From the NCBI RefSeq assembly GCF_016482785.1, contig NZ_JAEMXM010000002.1, positions 248,001 through 312,000 of the forward strand: a stretch of DNA of 64,000 nucleotides, written 5' to 3'. Position numbers and translations under genes: made by a program. The notes under the pieces are model-generated. The model was not told the DNA's origin, made no database searches, and was given only the letters and a program-made list of their open reading frames with translations. Of this stretch, positions 1-9,188 are shown in pieces. Source of the stretch: Paenibacillus alkalitolerans (GTDB taxonomy: Bacteria > Bacillota > Bacilli > Paenibacillales > YIM-B00363). Every line of letters begins with the position of its first letter. Position 1 is the first letter of the stretch.

Positions 1-725
1 AACGTCGTCTGGCGAGATCGGCTTACCAGATCGCTCACTCGAATGAGAGGCTGCTCGACATTGCGCTGGAGAACGGATTCCAAAATCACGAAACATTCAC
101 GCGCGCCTTCAAGCGGATGTTCGAGTTGACGCCGGCCGATTACCGAAAGAAAGGAATCAAGCCGCCGGAATACCCAAAGCTGAACGTGCTGCAGCGCAAG
201 TATAATCCCTATTTAGGAGGCATTCGTATGGAATACCGAATAGTAACCAAACCTGCTTTCAAGGTCATCGGATACGAGCTGCAAACGACTACGAGCGAAG
301 AGAAGATTCCGGTTTTTTGGCAGGAATATCTTCAGAACGGATGGTCCGGACGCATTCCGAACCGTGTCCACCGCGATAGCCCGGTCGAGCTCGGCATTTG
401 CCATAGCTTCGATATGGATACGGGAGCCTTCACGTATATGATCGGCATGGAGGCGGAGCATTTCGAAGGGGTGCCTAGCGATCTCGTATGCCGCAAGTTT
501 ATTTCGTCCGAATATGCCGTGTTCACTACGCCGAAGGTGCCGCACGACCGGTTCCCTTCCTCCATCGAAAGTACGTGGAAATCGATATTCGAGGAATGGT
601 TCCCGCATTCAGGTTATGAACATTCCGGCGCCAGCGAGTTCGAGCTATATGACGAACGATGCCATCCGGGCAGATCGGAAGTACAGATGGATATCTATAT
701 TCCGATAAAACGCAAGGGCGCTTAA
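1..725 (+). CDS. AraC-family transcriptional activator with effector-binding domain, 5' end outside window
   Basis: The frame is open from base 3, so the gene enters from the left edge. The first visible residues are the second helix-turn-helix of an AraC/XylS DNA-binding domain (IALENGFQNHETFTRAF, then KRMFELTPADYRK). They are followed by about 160 residues of a GyrI/Rob-type effector-binding domain (from VIGYELQ to YIPIKR near the end). Regulators of this Rob-like layout bind a small molecule with the C-terminal domain and activate drug or stress genes. An ATG at 228 begins just at the effector domain, but the frame is continuous so I treat it as one protein. A strong terminator follows immediately. 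Confidence 0.85.
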   Translation, partial: RRLARSAYQIAHSNERLLDIALENGFQNHETFTRAFKRMFELTPADYRKKGIKPPEYPKLNVLQRKYNPYLGGIRMEYRIVTKPAFKVIGYELQTTTSEEKIPVFWQEYLQNGWSGRIPNRVHRDSPVELGICHSFDMDTGAFTYMIGMEAEHFEGVPSDLVCRKFISSEYAVFTTPKVPHDRFPSSIESTWKSIFEEWFPHSGYEHSGASEFELYDERCHPGRSEVQMDIYIPIKRKGA

Positions 726-730
726 TAGGC

Positions 731-769
731 AAAAAGATGCAGACCGATTGGAGGCTGCATCTTTTTTTT
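731..769 (+). terminator. Rho-independent terminator of the AraC-type gene
   Basis: A 10-bp perfect stem (AAAGATGCAG paired with CTGCATCTTT) with a 12-base loop is followed by a run of T. It begins a few bases after the stop codon at 725. Confidence 0.85.
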
Positions 770-856
770 ATGAACTCCCGTTTCCTGTCACGCAATTATT
801 CGATATAGTAGGAAACGAAAGATAACAGATGATTAACAAATGGGGGCGGAGAAGAG

Positions 857-1291
857 ATGGTCACAATCACAATAGAGAAACGTATAGAAACGTTGGAAGA
901 AGAAATAAGAAGCATCGCGGCGGAATGGGAACTAACCGTAATAGAAGAGGATGCCCCCACTGCTTGCTTCCGGCTCGTCCCTCCCCTTATGCTCGGGATT
1001 CACGGTATTTGGTGCGAGCTGCGCAACGGGCGCTGGAGCTTCTGGCGTGAAAGCGATGCGACGACGTGGGAGGATTTTCTGTTGATGAACGTGACGCACC
1101 GGCTCGCATATTGGCACGAATCGCTGCTCGGTTACTCTTCTGGAAGCGGTACGCGACTGCTCGAACCGACGCCGGACGTTTTCTTGACTTTCGATCATTA
1201 TGCTGACCACGTAGTACGCAACGAAGAAGGCATTGTAAAAGATATCAAGAAAAATTGGATTTACACGCACCGCAACCGGTATGTCCGATAA
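857..1291 (+). CDS. Hypothetical protein, 144 aa
   Basis: I do not recognise the family. The protein is soluble, acidic at its start (EEEIRSIAAEWE) and rich in Trp and aromatic residues in its middle part (GIWCELRNGRWSFWRE), with no signal peptide or membrane segment. A purine-rich GGCGGAGAAGAG lies directly before the ATG. It stands alone between the terminator at 731-769 and the convergent HxlR gene. Confidence 0.6.
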   Translation: MVTITIEKRIETLEEEIRSIAAEWELTVIEEDAPTACFRLVPPLMLGIHGIWCELRNGRWSFWRESDATTWEDFLLMNVTHRLAYWHESLLGYSSGSGTRLLEPTPDVFLTFDHYADHVVRNEEGIVKDIKKNWIYTHRNRYVR

Positions 1292-1316
1292 GCTGTCATA
1301 CGCGATATCGCTTTTT

Positions 1317-1688
1317 CTATGAAACACCGGCCTCATTGTTTGCTTGCTGCGCACTTCCCCATTTTTGCACCCATTTCTCCATTTCTCTCAGAGCAATTTG
1401 AAAATCGCTGCCTTTCTCCGTCAATGAATATTCCACCGTCACAGGCACAGTAGGGAACACTTGCCGGCGCACGAGGCCGTTTTGCTCCAAGTGACGCAGC
1501 GTGTCCGTCAGCGATTGAGTCTTGATAATCGATATGTTTCGTTGAAGCTGATTGAAACGCTGCGGCCCTTTAAGCAGCTCGTCGAGCACCAAGAAAGCCC
1601 ACTTCGCCCCGAGAATTCGTAAAACTTCGCATATTCCTGTCGAATTGGAAGTTTCCGCACATGTATCGTTCGCTTCTTTTTTAGTCAC
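1317..1688 (-). CDS. HxlR-family winged-helix transcriptional regulator
   Basis: The 123-residue protein has the hallmark HxlR layout: ILGAKWAFLVLDELL, then RFNQLQRNI, then SLTDTLRHLEQNGLV and YSLTEKG, which form the winged helix. Family members such as YodB and HypR of Bacillus sense electrophiles or redox stress through a cysteine near residue 6-20; Cys residues are present at about 10 and 19. It starts at a GTG and is transcribed divergently from the MFS exporter at 1820, which it probably represses. A palindromic operator-like site lies 12 bp upstream of its start. Confidence 0.88.
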   Translation of the reverse strand: MTKKEANDTCAETSNSTGICEVLRILGAKWAFLVLDELLKGPQRFNQLQRNISIIKTQSLTDTLRHLEQNGLVRRQVFPTVPVTVEYSLTEKGSDFQIALREMEKWVQKWGSAQQANNEAGVS

Positions 1689-1699
1689 GATCCCACATC

Positions 1700-1718
1700 C
1701 TTACTAAATGTAAGTAAG
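1700..1718. promoter_or_regulatory. Probable HxlR/YodB-type operator
   Basis: CTTACT and AGTAAG form a perfect 6-bp inverted repeat around a 7-base spacer. This matches the TACT-N7-AGTA form that I recall for YodB-family operators. It sits just upstream of the hxlR-type start, so autoregulation plus control of the divergent exporter is the natural reading (inference). Confidence 0.6.
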
Positions 1719-1755
1719 TCAAAACATCAGGATAATATCCAAATAATTTGCCTTC

Positions 1756-1784
1756 TTACATTATTACGCCCCTCTCTCTATAAT
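1756..1784 (+). promoter_or_regulatory. Probable promoter of the MFS exporter
   Basis: A perfect TATAAT at 1779-1784 lies 17 bp after a weak TTACAT (1756-1761), 36 bp ahead of the exporter start codon. Confidence 0.55.
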
Positions 1785-1819
1785 GTCAATTAAATCATCA
1801 AGGAGAGGAAGTAATCAAT

Positions 1820-2986
1820 ATGAACCGTTTCATCATTTATGTTCTCACGTTAGGGGTATTTCTGACGGCAACCTCCGAATTGGTTGTAAGCGGCGTTCTC
1901 AATGTTATCGCACAAGATTTGCGCGTTTCCATCGCTCTTGCCGGTCAATTGATTACCGTATATTCTCTCGCGTATGCAATCGGCACTCCCATAGTAATCT
2001 CGATGACGTACCGGATGGGACGAAAAAAACTGCTGGCAGGCGCACTGACTTTGTTTATCGCGGGTTGCCTCGTTTCAGCCGTGAGCGCAGATTTTACGAT
2101 GCTGATGGCAGCCAGAGTAATCTTGGGACTAAGTGCGGGCGTATTTCTCGTAGTTTCCTTCAGCTCCGTCGCCAAGATCGTCGCTCCCGAAAAAATCGGC
2201 AGCGCCATAGGAACGGTCATACTCGGATTTAGTGCTTCGCTCATACTCGGTATACCTTTCGGCATTGCAATTGCCAATTGGTTGAATTGGCAAGCGATCT
2301 TTATCATTCTCGCCATTCTCAGCTTGATCATCCTGTTCGCCGTTATCCGTTTGCTCCCGGAGATTGAAGGGGATGCCCCAATACCGTTTAAACAACAATT
2401 GTTAGTGCTGACGAATCCTATTATTCTAGCCGGCCTGTTCATCACCTTCTTTAGAGAAGCGGGTAATTCTATCATGTATACGTATTTGACTCCTTTTCTC
2501 GCAAACATTATGCATCTGCATTCCGCTGAGATCGGACTTACGATGCTCATTTTTGGGATTGCAGGTGTGGTTGGTTCGCGCTTCGGCGGTTTTGCGGTCG
2601 ATAAATGGGGAACAAGCAGGATGATTATAATTAGTTTTACCGTTCCTGTAGCGTCTCTTGCTTTACTGCCGGTAGTAACCGCATCCCTGCTTGCCGGTAT
2701 AGGATTGTTAACCGTCTGGATATGTTCCACATTCGTCAGCGCTCCGGCCCTTCAAACCTATTTCATACAACAGGCGCCTCAATCCTCCAGCCTGGTTCTT
2801 AGTTTGAATACGTCCGTTATTCATTTGGGACTGGCGGCGGGAGCCGGATTGGGGGGAGCCGTCATAAATTCCACATCCACCGTTCTTTATAATCCATGGG
2901 CAGCTAGCATTGCTATCGCGTTGGGATTAGTTGCGGCAGCCGCATCATTTTCCTTCCGCAAAAGCAAACAAACGGTTCCGGCCTAA
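1820..2986 (+). CDS. MFS drug/sugar efflux transporter (DHA1 type)
   Basis: The 388-residue protein has twelve predicted hydrophobic segments and the DHA1 start motif FLTATSELVVSGVL. The conserved loop 2-3 motif is represented by RMGRKKLLAG at about residue 66. It would export small hydrophobic compounds using the proton gradient. AAGGAGAGG precedes the ATG. The divergent HxlR regulator and shared control region suggest induction by a toxic compound. The substrate cannot be told from sequence. Confidence 0.88.
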   Translation: MNRFIIYVLTLGVFLTATSELVVSGVLNVIAQDLRVSIALAGQLITVYSLAYAIGTPIVISMTYRMGRKKLLAGALTLFIAGCLVSAVSADFTMLMAARVILGLSAGVFLVVSFSSVAKIVAPEKIGSAIGTVILGFSASLILGIPFGIAIANWLNWQAIFIILAILSLIILFAVIRLLPEIEGDAPIPFKQQLLVLTNPIILAGLFITFFREAGNSIMYTYLTPFLANIMHLHSAEIGLTMLIFGIAGVVGSRFGGFAVDKWGTSRMIIISFTVPVASLALLPVVTASLLAGIGLLTVWICSTFVSAPALQTYFIQQAPQSSSLVLSLNTSVIHLGLAAGAGLGGAVINSTSTVLYNPWAASIAIALGLVAAAASFSFRKSKQTVPA

Positions 2987-3063
2987 TCCGAGTCTTAGTG
3001 GATAATTTTTCAAAATAGGATAAACTTATCTTACCAAAAAAATAAGATTGGATGTGAGAAGCA

Positions 3064-4065
3064 TTGCGTGAACCGAAACCATACTGGCGAGATGTTCCTA
3101 TGGATTTGCGAAGGCAGATTGAAGAAAAAGCGGGAAGCCCTGTACGCAGAGCCGTTCGCGTCTTTGGCGGATACGGTCCTAGCGCAACATTCCGGCTGTT
3201 CTTGGAAGACGGCAGAACGATCTTTGCCAAGGGAGCCGGTAAGGGGTCGAATACGGAAAATTGGCGAGTGCTCCCGATTGAGGAAGCCGTTTATCGCAAT
3301 ATAAGTGCGATAGCTCCAATAGCTCCCCGCTATTATGGGTCGGTCAGTGTTGAGGGATGGCATCTTTTACTGCTGGAGGACGTAAGCGGTGCGAAGAAGG
3401 TTCCGCCTTGGACTGAGGAGTTGGCTTTGCAAGCGGTTCGAGATATTGCGGCATTCCACGTGCGGGCAGTCTCTGAAGCGGGAAATGTCGATAAAATGAC
3501 CGGCAAAGGCGTGATCGATAATTGGCTCAGCATAAAAAACAACAGTGACGAAAGAAATTATTTTCTCTGTCTGTTTCAAAACAGAAGCGAAGGTGAGGCT
3601 TGGCTTGATGCGGTCATTGATTCGCTGATTCCGATGGAAGCCGAGCTTATGCGCCCGGATCAACCATGGGGATTTATTCATACCGACATACGTTCGGATA
3701 ATCTTCGTTTTAGAGACGGTAATTTGGTATTGTTCGACTGGGCATTGGCCCTCAATGGACCGTTACTGTTTGATGCGGGTTTTTTCTTTCCGAGCATAGA
3801 GGGCGAAGGCGGGCCGACAGCGGAATTTTTGCTGCCTGAATATAAAAAAGTAATGACTGCGCATGGAATACAATTCCCTGCGTTTGCCGAGTATTCCGTT
3901 GCCGTCGCAACGGCGGGATTCTTCGCAACGAGAGCCGGAAAACCGCCGATCCCTATGCTCCCTCGGCTGAGATCCATTCAGCGGTTACAATTGGGGCCTG
4001 CATTACGGTGGTCCTGCAATATTTTGGGTTTGCCTCAGCCGCCTGAATTACGAAAGAATGAGTAA
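3064..4065 (+). CDS. Aminoglycoside phosphotransferase-like kinase
   Basis: The 333-residue protein has the APH/choline-kinase fold signature: a catalytic loop HTDIRSDN near residue 204 and a metal-binding LFDWALA about 20 residues later, with a nucleotide-binding region in the first 60 residues. It would transfer phosphate from ATP to a hydroxyl on a small molecule. Such chromosomal members are often not resistance genes. I use the TTG start at 3064 because the frame then begins 78 bp after the exporter; the ribosome site is weak and a start at 3100 is possible. It converges on the kinase gene with only 7 bp between. Confidence 0.75.
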   Translation: MREPKPYWRDVPMDLRRQIEEKAGSPVRRAVRVFGGYGPSATFRLFLEDGRTIFAKGAGKGSNTENWRVLPIEEAVYRNISAIAPIAPRYYGSVSVEGWHLLLLEDVSGAKKVPPWTEELALQAVRDIAAFHVRAVSEAGNVDKMTGKGVIDNWLSIKNNSDERNYFLCLFQNRSEGEAWLDAVIDSLIPMEAELMRPDQPWGFIHTDIRSDNLRFRDGNLVLFDWALALNGPLLFDAGFFFPSIEGEGGPTAEFLLPEYKKVMTAHGIQFPAFAEYSVAVATAGFFATRAGKPPIPMLPRLRSIQRLQLGPALRWSCNILGLPQPPELRKNE

Positions 4066-4072
4066 ATGCCGC

Positions 4073-5905
4073 TTATTTGATTTTTTGAACGGGATTGCAA
4101 GCAGGTAAGGTGATCTCCACTTTTGTGCCTTCATTTATTTTGCTGGATACATGAATTGTCCCGTTATGGCTTTCAATGATTTTTTTGCTTACCATGAAGC
4201 CTAACCCGGTGCCCTTCTCTTTCGTCGTATAAAAAGGCTCGCCCAGCTTGGACAGCTGCTCTTCCGGTATTCCACATCCTTGGTCGGTGAGCGTTATATT
4301 AATTTTGTCACCGTCTTTTCTTGCGGTAATTATTATTTCGCCCCCATTATCCATGGATTCCATAGCATTTTTCATAATGTTAATGAAGACTTGCTTTAAC
4401 TTATTCTCTTCGCAGAGAACTACAAGCTCTGTATCATCTATGATCCGGTTTATCTCAAGATTTTCCATGAGTGCTTGCGATTCCATCAACAAGATGACCT
4501 GCTCGAGAATTACCCGTACATCTTTCACTTCATATTCCGCGGCTTGAGGCTTTGTGAGAATCAATAACTCGTTAATTATTAACTCAATGCGATTTATCTC
4601 GGAACCGATAACCTCAAAATAATGCGGTTTTTCATGGTCTATCTTTCGTTCCAGTAATTTGAGAAACCCTTTGATAGCCGTCAACGGGTTTCGTATTTCA
4701 TGGGCAATGCCGGCCGCCAGCTGACCGGCCACGGACAACTTCTCGGAATTGAGCATCATTTGCTGCGCTTCTTTTCTTTCTTCCTCTAACCGCCTTCTTT
4801 CGGTTATATCGCGGCCAATCTCTAAAATATATTGAAGCGCGCCGTGTTCATCGCGGATCGCTTTAACCGTCGTTTCGATCCATACGTAGTGACTTTCTTT
4901 ATGACGAACCCGGTACGAAAATATATTAAAATCGGAACTATGAAATATATTTGCACCGTCGAAATCATTGGCATCGTCGGGATGCCAAAATTGTTTGCTG
5001 GATTTGCCGATCCATTCCTCGGGCTCATACCCAAGGATAGATTTAATTGCAGGCGAAACATAATTGGTAATTCCATCCGGCGTGGAATATAGTATAACAT
5101 CCCGCGCGTGCTTGGAAATTAATTCGTATATTTCTTCATGATAAAGCAATCGCTCCGTTGCTTTTTTGTACTGGGTAACATCCTTGATGATAGAATAGAC
5201 GCCTTCGATTTTCTCATCGACTATGATCGGAACATACGTAATTCTTAAATTAAGTAAATGACCTTGCTTGTGGACCATCGTATCTTCGAATTCCTGAGGC
5301 TGACCCTTAATAGCCAGCTGAAATTGTTTGCGGTACAGTCCTGTTTCGTGTCCCAAGAGGATCGGCTTTATTCGGCTAATTTCTTCCTTCGTGTAACCCG
5401 TTACCTTCTCGCAAGCATCGTTTACGATTAATATATCCCCATCCAGAGAAATTGCCAGTACAAGATCCGGGTAATGTTCGATTAATGATTTATACCGTTG
5501 CTGATTCTGTAGAAGAAGCATTTCTGCGTTTTTGTAATCGGTAATATCTTGAATTTGTACAATAAAATACAGCGGTTTTCCGGCGTTTTCCCGAACAAGT
5601 GAGACGTTTAATATTACCCAAACTATATGACCTTGTTTATGATAGTATCGCTTTAACAATTGGAAATTGTCGATTTTGCCTTCCAGCGTCTGCTTTGTTA
5701 GTCTCGATTCATCTTCCAAGTCATCTTTGTGAGTAATCGACTGAAAATTTGTTGAAAGAAGCTCTTGCTTGGAATAACCTGTGATTTTGCATAAAGCAGA
5801 ATTGACTTTTAGCCAATCTCCTTCGGGGGAGACCAACGCCATACCGATCGGAGCTTTCTCAAAGGCATGGATAAATAATGATTCGTTTGCAATCCCTAAG
5901 TCCAT
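4073..5905 (-). CDS. Cytoplasmic PAS-domain sensor histidine kinase
   Basis: This 610-residue protein has three PAS domains (about residues 11-130, 137-250 and 259-375), a HisKA segment with the phospho-acceptor in AAGIAHEIRNPLTAI near residue 400, and a complete HATPase domain (NIMKNAMESM, DQGCGIPEEQL, GTGLGFMVSKKIIESH). No membrane segment is visible. The layout is that of KinA/KinE-type phosphorelay kinases that feed Spo0F during entry into sporulation; no response regulator gene is next to it, which fits an orphan phosphorelay kinase. The link to sporulation is inferred. Confidence 0.88.
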   Translation of the reverse strand: MDLGIANESLFIHAFEKAPIGMALVSPEGDWLKVNSALCKITGYSKQELLSTNFQSITHKDDLEDESRLTKQTLEGKIDNFQLLKRYYHKQGHIVWVILNVSLVRENAGKPLYFIVQIQDITDYKNAEMLLLQNQQRYKSLIEHYPDLVLAISLDGDILIVNDACEKVTGYTKEEISRIKPILLGHETGLYRKQFQLAIKGQPQEFEDTMVHKQGHLLNLRITYVPIIVDEKIEGVYSIIKDVTQYKKATERLLYHEEIYELISKHARDVILYSTPDGITNYVSPAIKSILGYEPEEWIGKSSKQFWHPDDANDFDGANIFHSSDFNIFSYRVRHKESHYVWIETTVKAIRDEHGALQYILEIGRDITERRRLEEERKEAQQMMLNSEKLSVAGQLAAGIAHEIRNPLTAIKGFLKLLERKIDHEKPHYFEVIGSEINRIELIINELLILTKPQAAEYEVKDVRVILEQVILLMESQALMENLEINRIIDDTELVVLCEENKLKQVFINIMKNAMESMDNGGEIIITARKDGDKINITLTDQGCGIPEEQLSKLGEPFYTTKEKGTGLGFMVSKKIIESHNGTIHVSSKINEGTKVEITLPACNPVQKIK

Positions 5906-6059
5906 ATCAATTAGTCCTTTCTTGATAATTAGTGGGAAAGCAAATTATAGGTACCTTTACTATAATCATTATAAATTATTTTCTCAATGAGAATGTAGTT
6001 ATAGCCTCGAATGGTACAATAGTCTTTACGCACGAAGGAATATAAGAATTTCATCAACG

Positions 6060-6088
6060 AAAAAAACGGGCCGCCTCCGCAACCCGTT
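6060..6088 (-). terminator. Terminator of the lipoprotein gene
   Basis: On the minus strand AACGGG pairs with CCCGTT around a 12-base loop and is followed by a run of T. It lies 23 bp after the lipoprotein stop. Confidence 0.7.
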
Positions 6089-6110
6089 CTCTGTTCTACT
6101 CGATTGTCTT

Positions 6111-7058
6111 TCACTCAACCGTATAATCGATGCGGTCCTCCGGAACTTTCAATGGAATGATGAGTTCATTCTCGATGCTTCCGTCATTGGCGCTGTAAGT
6201 GAACAAAATTAGCGTCATATTAGGCTGCGAGGCTTTCTTATAGGTAATGTCGAAGCGGAAACGGCCCCAAGCCGGAGCGCCTTCATCGGACATCTCGTGA
6301 CCTTCGGCTAATATGTTGTGCCCGTCTTCCAACCTCCAGCTAAAGGCGGCTTCGAATACGCGTGCTTCACCCTCGACTGTGAAGGGCGAGCCGGCTACTG
6401 TCCCGGGAAGGGGCGAAAATACACGGAAGGCATCGTTTTCCGCTGCAACAGCCGGGACCGGTTGGCCGGTGCGGGCGTCAATCTTTATGGTAACCGGTTG
6501 ATCAACGGTTTGGTGTTCGACGAGTTCCATGACCCAGTACTCTTTCTCCTCATCGAGAGAGACGGATTTTATTGCCTTTACGTCGGTTTGCCCGGTTTGC
6601 GATTCTAAGACGTATTGAACTGCGTCCGTATATCCGATCATGCCTTCCGGCACCTTCTGCGATTCATCAAGCAAGATGATTTTTGCGGCAGTCGTCTGCG
6701 CCGGGTATGATTCCGCGATCGCTCCGGTATACCACGCTTCCACTTGAGCTCCGAGCGCCATATTTTCGGGCGTAACGTCTTGGCCGCCGCTGTCCTTCAG
6801 CTCGGTCTGATCGCTCACCGTAAACCAATAAGCATCAATATATGAGGATCCGTTCTTTTCAACGAAGGCTGTGATTAACCACCTGTCCCCTTCCTTCTGT
6901 ATGATATTCCCCTTGTCGACTACTTTGACCGCAGTTGTTTCCTGCTCCTGTTCATGATTGTCTGCGGGGTCCGCAGAGCCGCTTACTTGCACGCAAGATG
7001 CCAATATCGACATAATGCAAAGCAAAGCGAGAAAAAGAAACCCTTTTTGCTTTCTCAT
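6111..7058 (-). CDS. Secreted lipoprotein with Gmad2 domain
   Basis: The start is set at the ATG at 7058, which has AAAGGAG nine bases upstream, instead of the TTG nine bases earlier. A lipoprotein signal peptide ends at the lipobox LASC near residue 25. Residues about 45-130 resemble a DUF3221-like beta domain. The last 100 residues (FRVFSPLPGTVAGSPFTVEGEA onward in three blocks) are a Gmad2 immunoglobulin-like domain, common in spore-germination and cell-surface lipoproteins of Bacilli. It would be anchored on the outer face of the membrane. The function is unknown. Confidence 0.78.
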   Translation of the reverse strand: MRKQKGFLFLALLCIMSILASCVQVSGSADPADNHEQEQETTAVKVVDKGNIIQKEGDRWLITAFVEKNGSSYIDAYWFTVSDQTELKDSGGQDVTPENMALGAQVEAWYTGAIAESYPAQTTAAKIILLDESQKVPEGMIGYTDAVQYVLESQTGQTDVKAIKSVSLDEEKEYWVMELVEHQTVDQPVTIKIDARTGQPVPAVAAENDAFRVFSPLPGTVAGSPFTVEGEARVFEAAFSWRLEDGHNILAEGHEMSDEGAPAWGRFRFDITYKKASQPNMTLILFTYSANDGSIENELIIPLKVPEDRIDYTVE

Positions 7059-7150
7059 ATTTCTCAACTCCTTTGAAAGATTGACGGAGCATAAGCGATA
7101 AATGTTTCAAGCCGCCTCCTTCTTCCGAACATTAATTTGTTGAATCCGAT

Positions 7151-7336
7151 TTACCTTCTTAATGCATGAATTCGTATCTGGCTAATTACAGCTAACGCCG
7201 CAAACACTGGGAAGACCAAATCAACCATGTCGTAAATACGATCAAATAGCGGTTTAAGTCCAATAATTATTGCCATTGGGATCGAAATCGCTCTAAGTAT
7301 AATCCAAGTCTTTCGTGAGTTCCAAATATATCGCAT
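7151..7336 (-). CDS. Small membrane protein, 61 aa
   Basis: The peptide has two hydrophobic stretches (TWIILRAISIPMAIIIGL and MVDLVFPVFAALAVISQI) separated by a short polar loop and a basic C-terminus. AAGGTGG lies 12 bases before the ATG, a little far. It is a plausible small membrane protein of unknown role. Confidence 0.45.
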   Translation of the reverse strand: MRYIWNSRKTWIILRAISIPMAIIIGLKPLFDRIYDMVDLVFPVFAALAVISQIRIHALRR

Positions 7337-7583
7337 TTACGGTTCAGCCACCTTCATCACCTAATGTATCAGACCGCTAGAATTGTAACTCTATTTCTTG
7401 CTTGCGGATTCGGAACCCCCCGACTCCGTCGTTTTATTGGCGATTTAATCCGTTCTCCCACAATCTTTTTTCTTCCTTCTCTTATTGCACGTCCATTATG
7501 ATAAACTACAAGAAACCTTCTTCATCGGTTTGGAGTCTAATAGTTAGCATACATAATTTTTTTCACAAAGCGAGGTTGTTGCC

Positions 7584-9047
7584 TTGGTCAAAAGAATATT
7601 ACTTCCCATCATCCTTTCGTTCTTCCTGCTTTCTTTATCCGTACATAACACAGTGACCGTTCATGCGGAAACCCCCGCGGCCTTCACAGCGGATCAAATA
7701 AACCGGATTGATCTCAACGATGCCGACCTGCAGTTTATCCCTCTTTTCGGCAGCCGGGAAGAGGATAATCAATCTATTGAAGAAATCGTGAAAATAGTAA
7801 ACAGTATTGTAAAAAACGGGGAACCGACAACCGATGCGATCGATTCTTGGCAGCGATTTTTCATGTCGGAACTGGTAATCAAATTCAACGACTACACGAG
7901 CCTGAGCGTTACACTGCCCGACACGGAAACGATCTACTATACCTACTTGGACAAAAAATATAAAACGAAGGACAAAACGGCAGTAGTGGCGCTGGGCAAA
8001 TTGTTTGTCAGTCCGGTGCAAACCGCAGTCGGAGGACAGGTTCAAATCGGCGGCACATACAATTTGAAAGGAGAAGACGCTTATAGCGAACGGGGAACGG
8101 TATTTCTCTTTATTAAAGAAATAGGTTCCTCCGGGGGATATGAGTCGGCCAAAGGCGTTCACTATCCTTCAAAAAACGCTCTTCTCGTTCATCGTGCTCC
8201 ATCGGCGTTTGCGAGATACGATTTCTCCTATACATTCCCTGCTTTCGGCGAAGCGGCTGACGGCACATGGAAGGCGATCGAACCCGGGACGTATGATCTG
8301 ACGATCGTAAGAGACGGTTTAACGTCCTCCCACTTTATTAAAGTTGCCGCTCCTAAAGAGCCGCAGCTTTCAGTGAATGGCTTCCCCGTTTCCGAGACCG
8401 CCGTTAAACCGATTATCATCGACGGGAGAACTTATTTGCCGGCCCGGTCTTTGGCGGAAATGTTCGGCTGGGACGTAGTCTGGGATGAGAATCAAAGGCT
8501 GGTACGAATTAATACGGATTATTGGGCTCCGGCTTCCGCAAGTGCCGACGGTCCGATCCGCCTTTGGGTAAACGGAAAACAAGTGTCGTCGAATACGGCG
8601 CCGGTTCTCATAGAAAACAAGCTTCATCTCCCGCTCCGCACGGTAGCCGAAGCATTCGGATTTACCGTCAAATGGATCGCTTCGACGAAGTCGGTTCATG
8701 CCATTTTCGAACCCGAATTATTGGCGGTGTATCAGCAAGACGATCAAACTGCTGTATTTGCGGAAGCAATCAACAAGTACGCGACAGCGTTTAACGAGCG
8801 GAATGAACCGGAGCTTAAAAAACTGTTCGAGAGTGAAACCGAAGTGTTTCCGCGGTTTGAAGACATCGGCCGCAGGCTAATCACGTCGGTTTCGAACCTT
8901 CAGTCGGAACCTCGGCGTGAAGGAAAAGCGGTAGCGGCAACGGTTGATTTTCACTTCTTGTTTGACAATGACGGCAACAGCCAGGGTTCACGCGGATTCG
9001 TCTTCGTGCAAGAGGACGGAAGATGGGTGATCCGAGATATCGAATAA
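7584..9047 (+). CDS. Secreted protein with copper-amine-oxidase N-terminal (stalk) domains
   Basis: A signal peptide covers the first 28 residues (cleavage near VHA-ET). The start is a TTG with GAGGTTG upstream. Residues about 265-385 hold two copies of the copper amine oxidase N-terminal domain, each with the pattern VNG...I..GRTYLP.RS.AE.FGW.V.W. The last 100 residues form a SnoaL/nuclear-transport-factor-like domain (AINKYATAFNERNEPELKKLF). In Paenibacillaceae these non-catalytic stalk domains are common on secreted or wall-bound proteins. No catalytic oxidase domain is present. Confidence 0.78.
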   Translation: MVKRILLPIILSFFLLSLSVHNTVTVHAETPAAFTADQINRIDLNDADLQFIPLFGSREEDNQSIEEIVKIVNSIVKNGEPTTDAIDSWQRFFMSELVIKFNDYTSLSVTLPDTETIYYTYLDKKYKTKDKTAVVALGKLFVSPVQTAVGGQVQIGGTYNLKGEDAYSERGTVFLFIKEIGSSGGYESAKGVHYPSKNALLVHRAPSAFARYDFSYTFPAFGEAADGTWKAIEPGTYDLTIVRDGLTSSHFIKVAAPKEPQLSVNGFPVSETAVKPIIIDGRTYLPARSLAEMFGWDVVWDENQRLVRINTDYWAPASASADGPIRLWVNGKQVSSNTAPVLIENKLHLPLRTVAEAFGFTVKWIASTKSVHAIFEPELLAVYQQDDQTAVFAEAINKYATAFNERNEPELKKLFESETEVFPRFEDIGRRLITSVSNLQSEPRREGKAVAATVDFHFLFDNDGNSQGSRGFVFVQEDGRWVIRDIE

Positions 9048-9063
9048 TCATCCGTTACAGAAA

Positions 9064-9098
9064 AGGCTCCTACATCGCTTTTTGCAATGTAGGAGCCT
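9064..9098 (-). terminator. Hairpin terminator between convergent genes
   Basis: A 12-bp perfect stem (AGGCTCCTACAT / ATGTAGGAGCCT). Read on the minus strand it ends in TTTTC, so it best serves leftward transcription, and it may also stop the rightward gene at 7584-9047. Confidence 0.6.
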
Positions 9099-9188
9099 AC
9101 GTCATTCAAGCCCTGTTATCCGACCGCAAATATATAACCTCTGACCTAGATTACGATTTGAGCCCACCGGATCAGGATGTCCGGCTTA

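Noticed and set aside
1945-2730. A 261-codon minus-strand frame inside the MFS gene
   Set aside because: It mirrors the hydrophobic codons of the transporter and has no ribosome site or family pattern.
3064-4065. Acquired antibiotic-resistance gene
   Set aside because: The APH-like fold is clear but the sequence is not one of the known resistance classes by eye and there is no mobile element next to it; I call it a chromosomal small-molecule kinase.
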